Source: Paracamarosporium sp. OC-R06-R3 | Lineage: Eukaryota; Ascomycota; Dothideomycetes; Pleosporales; Didymosphaeriaceae | Assembly (NCBI GenBank): GCA_019828545.1 | Contig: JACVRA010000029.1 | Location: forward strand, 726 to 14,003 | DNA: 13,278 nt | Reading direction: 5' to 3' | Part shown: positions 8,158 to 13,278 of the stretch, in pieces | How the letters are laid out: each line of letters starts with the position of its first letter | Position numbering within the stretch: position 1 is the first letter of the stretch | The notes under the pieces: generated by a model | The model's database searches: none | Seen by the model: only the letters and a program-made list of their open reading frames with translations | What the model was told of the DNA's origin: nothing | Made by a program: the position numbers and the translations under genes

Positions 8158-8171
8158 TTACCCCCCTATTT
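8158..8171 (-). other. Polypurine tract of element 2, G-run intact
   Basis: The minus strand reads AAATAGGGGGGTAA directly before the LTR start. It is the least mutated of the three PPTs in the window and shows what the other two looked like. It fixes the LTR boundary at 8157. Confidence 0.92.
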
Positions 8172-8690
8172 AAAGTTTTTATTTTAAAGACTTATTTAAT
8201 TTATTAACTATACTATATAATATTATTTAAGTATAAAGGTAGGTATTTCTATTTTATTATATCTTTTTTTCTTTTATCTTTACTTACTTAACTATATTAA
8301 AAGTTTAGTCTTTTTTAACTTAACGTTTTTATTATTATATTAACTAAATCTTTACTATTAATATTAAAATACTAACCCCTTATAATTACTATAAAGAGTA
8401 GGGTTTAAAATATATAATAAAGTTATTAATTAGTTATTATACTTTCTATATTTATATATAGTATTATTGTAATTTAATATTATTAAAAATAGAGTAGTAA
8501 GAAATAAAAAATAAATAATATTACCTTTAAATTAATATTTTTTATTTATAAAAGTCTTTAGCTTATATTTAGTATAAACTATTAAAGGCTTAAAAAAAAG
8601 AGTATTATTATAAGTATAAAAATACTACCTTAATAAAGGAGTTAAAAGAGTTAAAGTATATAATAAAGTTAATTAAGTCTTTTTTACTTT
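8172..8690 (-). other. 3' noncoding region of element 2
   Basis: This region is homologous to 331-845. No coding domain could be followed. I see nothing else in it apart from short A- and T-runs. Confidence 0.65.
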
Positions 8691-11600
8691 CTTTTTTAAT
8701 TAGTATAGCTATTATTATAGCTTTGCTTTTTAAATCCTTATTATTTAAATCCTTAATTAATTCTGGCTAGTTATAGATTAATTTTTTCTTTTTTAATTTT
8801 TTTAATTTTCTTTATAATTTTAATTCTACTTCTTTAGTTTTTAATTTTAAATTATACTTTTTTAAAAGTGTATTTTTATATACTTATACTAAAAGTTCTT
8901 TAGTAGTTTTTTATAATTTATAAGGTTTTCTTTTAGTTTTTATATATTATACTACTTTAGCTATTCTTTTTATAATATTAAATATTTAAGTTAACTATTA
9001 ATTTTTTATAGGTTTTTAATAGCTTTAATTTTATACTTATTATTTTTTAATTCTAACTAGGTCTTAATTAAAGTATCTTAGAGTACTAATTTTAATAGTA
9101 ATTTATAAAAGGTTAAGTATATTTTAATTTCTTTTAGTAATTTAAGCTTATTTATAACTAGTCCTTTATTTTCTAAAATTTTAAAAGGTCTTATTTATAG
9201 GTAATTTAATTTCTTACTTTACTATTTAGTCTTAAAGTTTTTTTATAATAGAAAAACTTTATCCCTTTTTTTAAAAGTTAATCTTTTAATTCTTTACTTA
9301 TTTATATTCTTAAATACTAAGAGGGCCTTATAAGATATTTTATTATATAAGGTTTTATATATTTTCTTTATTTTTTAAGCCTTTTTTTAGGCTTTTATAG
9401 TAGTACTTTCTATGTCTTTTAAGTCTTAATAAGCTACTAACTTATACCTATAGTTAATATAGTATAGTAAATAGTCTATTATACTTAACCTAATACTATT
9501 ATATATTAACTATACTATTAGTAGGAGTTTAACTTAATTATTCTACTATTTATTTATATAGAATTATAGGTAGTATTTTAGTATTTAATTTATACATTTT
9601 ATTTATTTATCTATCTAAGGATAGAAACTTATTAAAAGTTTTCTATATATTTTTAATATATTTATAAATATATTTTAGTATTTAAATATAAAGAGCTTAT
9701 TTTTATTTATTATAATTTTTATTAGAGTATTATATTTTAATAAAAGTATTTTATTTACTTTATAGGCTAGTTCCTTTACTATTATAAATTCTTTTATAGG
9801 TATAAACCTGGCTACTTTAGTTAATTAGTTTATAATAACTAGTATAATATTATATATTTACTTTAACTTTAATTATAGTAATACTAAAAGCTTTACTATA
9901 AAGTTTATTATTATACTTAACTATAGTTAGTCTAGTAGTAGTAGAGGTTATAATAACTTATAAGACTTATATTTCTTAAACTTATTTTTATAATAAATTA
10001 AATAGTTATCTAGTATCTTTTTTACTACTTTCTTAAGCCAAGATATAGTATATTTATTTATAATTTAATATATTATTTTTTTAATATTAGAGTATTCTTA
10101 TTCCCTAAACTTCTAAAGCTTTTAATTAAAAAGTTTTTTTATTTTTTTTATATTATTTATCTTTACTAATAGTCTTTTCTATTAAATCTTATTTAATAAA
10201 AGTTATATTTGTTTTACTATTCTTTAAAGAGTTAAATATAGTTCTAAAAGTTATTTACTTTTAGGCCTTAATAATATATAATAGCTACCTTTTATACCTC
10301 TATTTTACTAACTTCTCTTAGTTAATTATATTAGAGTGTATTATCTTAAGCTATCTTTAGTATTATATACTATTTTATAGGTTTTTTTTTATAAGGTTTA
10401 GTTTTTAGCTTAGGGCGTCTACTACTCTATTAAATATTCTTAGTTAATAATAAATTTTAAAGTTAAAGTTTATAAAACGTTCTACCTATTATACTTATTA
10501 CTAATTTAATTTATTTATTATAGTAAAGCTTATTAGGGTTTAATAGTCTATTTAAACTTTAATTTAATATAATATATTTATATATTATACTTCTTATTAT
10601 TTAAAGGTATTTACTATTGCTAGTAGTTCTTTATTATAAATATTATAATTTAGTTTTACTTTTAAGAACTTATATAAATAGTAGAATACTAGTCTTTATT
10701 TTTTATTTTTATATAGTTATAAAAAAATTACTCTTAGTATATAGTTTAAAGTATTTATTTTTATATATATTTATTTTTTAAGGTTATATATTTATAGTAA
10801 TAGATTTATAAGAAATCTAGCTTTTAATTTTTTAAATACTTTTTAAACTTTAAGTTTAAAGCCTTTCTATTAATTCTTTTTTATAAGTTTTATTATTAGT
10901 ACTATAATCTTAAAGTAGTCCTTAATAAATTTTTAATAAAAGCTAGTAAACTTTAGAAAAGATTAAATATTCTTTATTAATTTAAGTTTCTACTCTTCTT
11001 ATATAGTAGCTACCTTTTTAAAGTTTATAAATATACCTTTTTTTAAAATTATAAATTTTAAGTACTTTATTTTAGTAATATAAAATTTATACTTTTTTAA
11101 ATAAAAAAGTAATTTATACTTCTTTATTTTCTTAAGTATTTTCTTTATATACTTTTAATATTTATTTAGAGTTCCTATAGAGTAGATAAGTATATTATTA
11201 AAATAGGCTATATAAAATATATTTAAATATTTATATAATACTTTATTAATTAATGCCTAAAATATTATAAGTATATTAGTTAACTTAAAAGGTATAACTA
11301 TATATTTATATAATTTATATTAAGTTTTAAATATAGTTTTTTATTTTTTACCTTTAGCTATTTATATATAGTAATACCTATTATATATATTAAACTTTAT
11401 AAACTACTTAACTCCTTTAAGCCTATCTATTAACTTTATAATAAGTAGTAGAGGGTATTAGTTTTTTATTATAATATTATTTAGCTATTTATAATTTATA
11501 TAAAGTTATAGTTTACTATTCTTCTTTAGTACCTAAAGGATTAAAAATATAGTTAGACTTTTACTTTTTTAAATAAACTATTTACTTAAGTTCTTTTATA

Positions 11601-12450
11601 AATACTTCTATAATTCTTTTTTTTAATTTATAAATATTAGCCTTAGCTATTTTAGTTATAGCTTTATGTCTTTTTTTAAAGATATTTTATAATCTTATTT
11701 TTAGTATTTTAGTAAGGCTTTTTTTTTTGCTTTAAAGAGTTCTATATACTCCTTATATTTTAGTAGAATATCCTTAAGTATAAGTAATACTTAAAGATTT
11801 AATCTTTATATTTATATTACTTTAATATTTTAAAGTTTTCTTTATAAAAGTTTTACTATCTTAGCTTTTAAAATTTCTTAGATATTTTTATTTATTTTAA
11901 AGAATACTCTTTTAGTTTATTTCTTTTAAGACTATCTTACTTTATTAATTATTAATATAACTTATTTAGCTATAATTATTTATTTTCTTTAGTCTATTAC
12001 TAGGTTACATTACTTAAGTTAATTATATTTTATAATTACTTTTATAATTTCTATCTATAGTATAATAAACTAGTATTAGCTTTTAAATTTATTAAAGTAT
12101 ACTAGTAGAGGTAGAGTTTTTAACTATAAATATTTTTTTTTATACTTTTTTAATAGTATTTTATTTACTATCTTTAGTTTAACTAGTTAGTTTTTCTTTT
12201 AGTAGAGTAGTTTTAATCTTTTAATTATATTTTTAAAAATTAAATATCTTATTACTTCTAGGTTAATTAATGCCATTACTTAAAATTCTTTAATTATAAT
12301 AGTTTTAGTTAGTTATAAGTTTTTATTTAGGTTTTTTATAGTTTATTTTATTATTATTATACCTTTACTAGTTTAGCCTTTAGTTTAGTAGCCTTTTAGT
12401 TTTTTAATTATATTTTAACTAAATATTCTACTTTTTTTAAAAGGTTATAA
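8691..12450 (-). pseudogene. pol: pol of element 2, 3' part, dead
   Basis: It carries the same domains as element 1 in the same order: chromodomain (about 8860-9030), GPY/F (about 9160-9290), integrase (about 9530-10110, finger at 10010-9981), RNase H (about 10400-10775), RT (about 10960-11630) with the YLDD-type box at 11208-11191 read as Y-F-N-N. The first integrase Asp, still GAC in element 1, is AAC here (9905-9903). Around 11520-11577 the frame runs through without the single-base loss of element 1. There is a 27-bp near-duplication at 11084-11110 inside RT, keeping the frame, and a loss of roughly 20-25 bp near 10310. The upstream part, from the protease region to gag, is cut off by the pogo-like element. 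Stops are as frequent as in element 1. Confidence 0.87.
11084..11110. repeat. 27-bp in-frame insertion in element 2 RT
   Basis: The block aatttatacttctt-like occurs at 11084 and again at 11111, 27 bp apart. Element 1 has a single copy (3251). The offset between the two elements rises by about this amount here, so it is an insertion in element 2. Nine codons would be added after the YLDD box without a frame change. Confidence 0.75.
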
Positions 12451-12452
12451 TA

Positions 12453-12500
12453 ACGTACTTAATAAGTAAGTTAATTAGTTAAGTAAGTTAATTAAAGTAC
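12453..12500 (+). repeat. Presumed left terminal inverted repeat with internal direct repeats
   Basis: The unit aagtaagttaatta occurs at 12464-12477 and 12481-12494 with a 17-bp period. gtactt (12455-12460) and aagtac (12495-12500) are inverted to each other at the two ends of the block. Fungal pogo-like elements often have repeated motifs in their termini. The matching right end is not in the window, so the terminal-repeat status is inferred. Confidence 0.55.
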
Positions 12501-12554
12501 TAAGACCTTACTAAAATATATTATTATTAATAGTATAATGTAATACTTTAATAA

Positions 12555-13278
12555 TATAATAAACTACTTAAGTTAAAAGAAATTAAATTATAGCTTATAC
12601 TTTAGACTATTTAATAAGACGTAACTTTAATTTAGTAATATACTATAGCTATTTATAAAGTCTTTTAAAGTATAATAAATAACTAATATACTAGAAAGAC
12701 CTTTTAATATAACTATATACCTAACTTAATAAATCTCTTAAAGATAAAGGAGTAGATAATTATTTAATATATACTTAACCTAAATATATAAGAATTTCTA
12801 CCCTAGCTTATTATAATTAAAGATATGGCTAATTCCTTATTAGCTAAGTAGTAATATAAGTCTATTAGTTAAAAGTAAACTATAAACTTTATTAAGTATT
12901 AATTAAAATTTATAGTAAAATTTAATTAAAAGTATAACTATAAAAGAGCTCTTTATAAGGATTTTAAAGTTATATAAGGCTAGTTTTAGCCTATAAAAAA
13001 TACTAAAGCCAAGTATAGTATTCTAAATAAAGACATTTATAATTTTAATAAGTTAAACTTTATAATAGGTATAATATTAACTAGAGTAGTAGTTATAAAC
13101 TTTAAGTATTAAAAATTACTAAAGAGTATATAATAGAGTAATTAAAAGTAGACTATAATTATCTAAAATATTAATATAATAAAGTAGGTAATTTTACTTT
13201 TTATTATTTTTTAAGGTAAGCACTACCTTTTTACCTAGTATAAAAAAAAGATTTATTATATAATTAAATTATTATAGT
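12555..13278 (+). pseudogene. pogo/Fot1-like transposase, N-terminal part, dead
   Basis: This is the relic of a cut-and-paste transposase. One frame (codons starting at coordinates divisible by 3) carries the whole pattern. An N-terminal HTH reads I-Y-K-V-F (12651-12665), for the AAxxYxVPxxTL motif. A CENP-B-like DNA-binding part reads I-L-N-L-N followed by E-F-L-P (for ILDLDxRGFPP), then D-M-A-N-S-L-L-A-K (12822-12848), Y-N-Y-K-R-A-L and N-T-K-A-K-Y. The start of the DDE domain reads D-I-Y-N-F-N-K-L-N-F (13032-13061), where the catalytic Asp of YNFDExGF is now Asn (13047-13049). Then come N-I-N and F-I-I-F-stop-G-K-H-Y (13197-13226), for INAxGxxLPPFxIFKGKxH. No indel is evident over about 700 bp; only stops and substitutions break it. 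The true start codon is not visible. The window ends before the remaining two acidic catalytic positions. Confidence 0.88.

Larger units (their letters stand above)
7719..12452 (-). mobile_element. Element 2: second chromovirus copy, 3' portion
   Basis: It matches element 1 from the LTR to about 4595 with a nearly constant offset (about 7841 near the LTR, 7860 beyond a 27-bp insertion). It includes the LTR (7719-8157), PPT (8158-8171), 3' noncoding region and pol up to some distance upstream of RT. The match stops at about 12450, where pogo-like sequence begins. The rest of pol, gag and the 5' LTR are not in the window and would be expected to the right of the pogo-like element. On the left its LTR ends about 92 bp early, exactly where element B ends. 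Confidence 0.87.
1..13278. other. RIP-mutated AT-rich repeat block
   Basis: Across the whole window CpA and TpG are reduced to scattered survivors (for example near 637-642, 2068, 3999-4004, 6366-6406 and 12825), while TpA is everywhere. Both strands are affected equally. Recognisable transposon proteins are broken almost only by changes expected from C-to-T at CpA: Gln and Arg codons and TGG become stops, Cys and His become Tyr, Asp becomes Asn. RIP of repeated DNA in Pezizomycotina is the established process with this signature. No host gene, tRNA, rRNA or CRISPR array was seen. Composition figures are by eye, not computed. Confidence 0.93.
12453..13278 (+). mobile_element. Left end of a pogo/Fot1-like DNA transposon
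   Basis: Homology to element 1 stops at about 12450, next to a TA (12451-12452). The new sequence starts acgtactt, has a short repeated terminal region, and then a transposase relic of the pogo (Fot1-like) branch of Tc1/mariner, which inserts at TA. The right half and the right terminal inverted repeat are beyond the window. It is as heavily RIP-mutated as the LTR elements, so it is also a repeated family in this genome. Confidence 0.85.

Noticed and set aside
12453..12500. Short direct repeats that could suggest a CRISPR or replication iteron
   Set aside because: There are only two 14-bp units with a 3-bp gap, at the edge of a transposon. They fit a transposon terminus.
1..13278. AT-rich organelle or apicomplexan-type DNA
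   Set aside because: The loss is specific to CpA/TpG, and nuclear chromovirus and pogo-type domains with stops throughout are present. RIP explains all of it.
1..13278. Many short open frames on both strands
   Set aside because: All are chance gaps between TAA/TAG in degenerate transposons. None carries a domain outside the frames described, and none has a plausible intact start and length.
1..13278. Centromere core
   Set aside because: AT-rich RIP-mutated repeats do form centromeres in some fungi, but sequence alone cannot tell such a region from any other repeat island.

Overview
The window is a block of dead transposable elements. I see no host gene. Base composition, by eye, is roughly four-fifths A+T. 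CpA and TpG are nearly absent on both strands and TpA is in great excess, so TAA/TAG codons fill every frame. This is the signature of repeat-induced point mutation (RIP), which is known from filamentous ascomycetes (Pezizomycotina). The window therefore looks like an AT-rich, heterochromatic repeat island of such a fungus. I cannot name the genus.

Layout. (1) Positions 1-7051 hold a Ty3/gypsy chromovirus on the minus strand (element 1). In its own order it has a 5' LTR (6494-7051), leader, gag with a zinc knuckle (6384 to about 5440), pol (about 5400-850: RT, RNase H, integrase, GPY/F module, chromodomain), a polypurine tract (317-330), and a 3' LTR cut by the window start (1-316). (2) Positions 7052-7718 hold the 3' end of a related element on the plus strand (element B): about 120 bp of internal sequence, a PPT (7174-7187) and an LTR (7188-7718). 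(3) Positions 7719 to about 12452 hold the 3' part of a third copy on the minus strand (element 2): an LTR lacking its last ~92 bp, a PPT, and pol from the chromodomain up to somewhat upstream of RT. (4) Positions 12453-13278 hold the left end of a pogo/Fot1-like DNA transposon on the plus strand. Its transposase runs off the right edge.

The junctions suggest a nest: B inserted into the LTR of element 2, element 1 inserted into B, and the pogo-like element inserted at a TA within element 2 pol. All copies were then mutated by RIP. The reading frames can still be followed by family motifs if CpA/TpG losses are allowed for (Cys to Tyr, His to Tyr, Asp to Asn, Trp/Gln/Arg to stop). No copy can make a working protein. 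The value of the window lies in its insertion history, in structures kept in the LTRs, and in how far deamination has gone in each copy.
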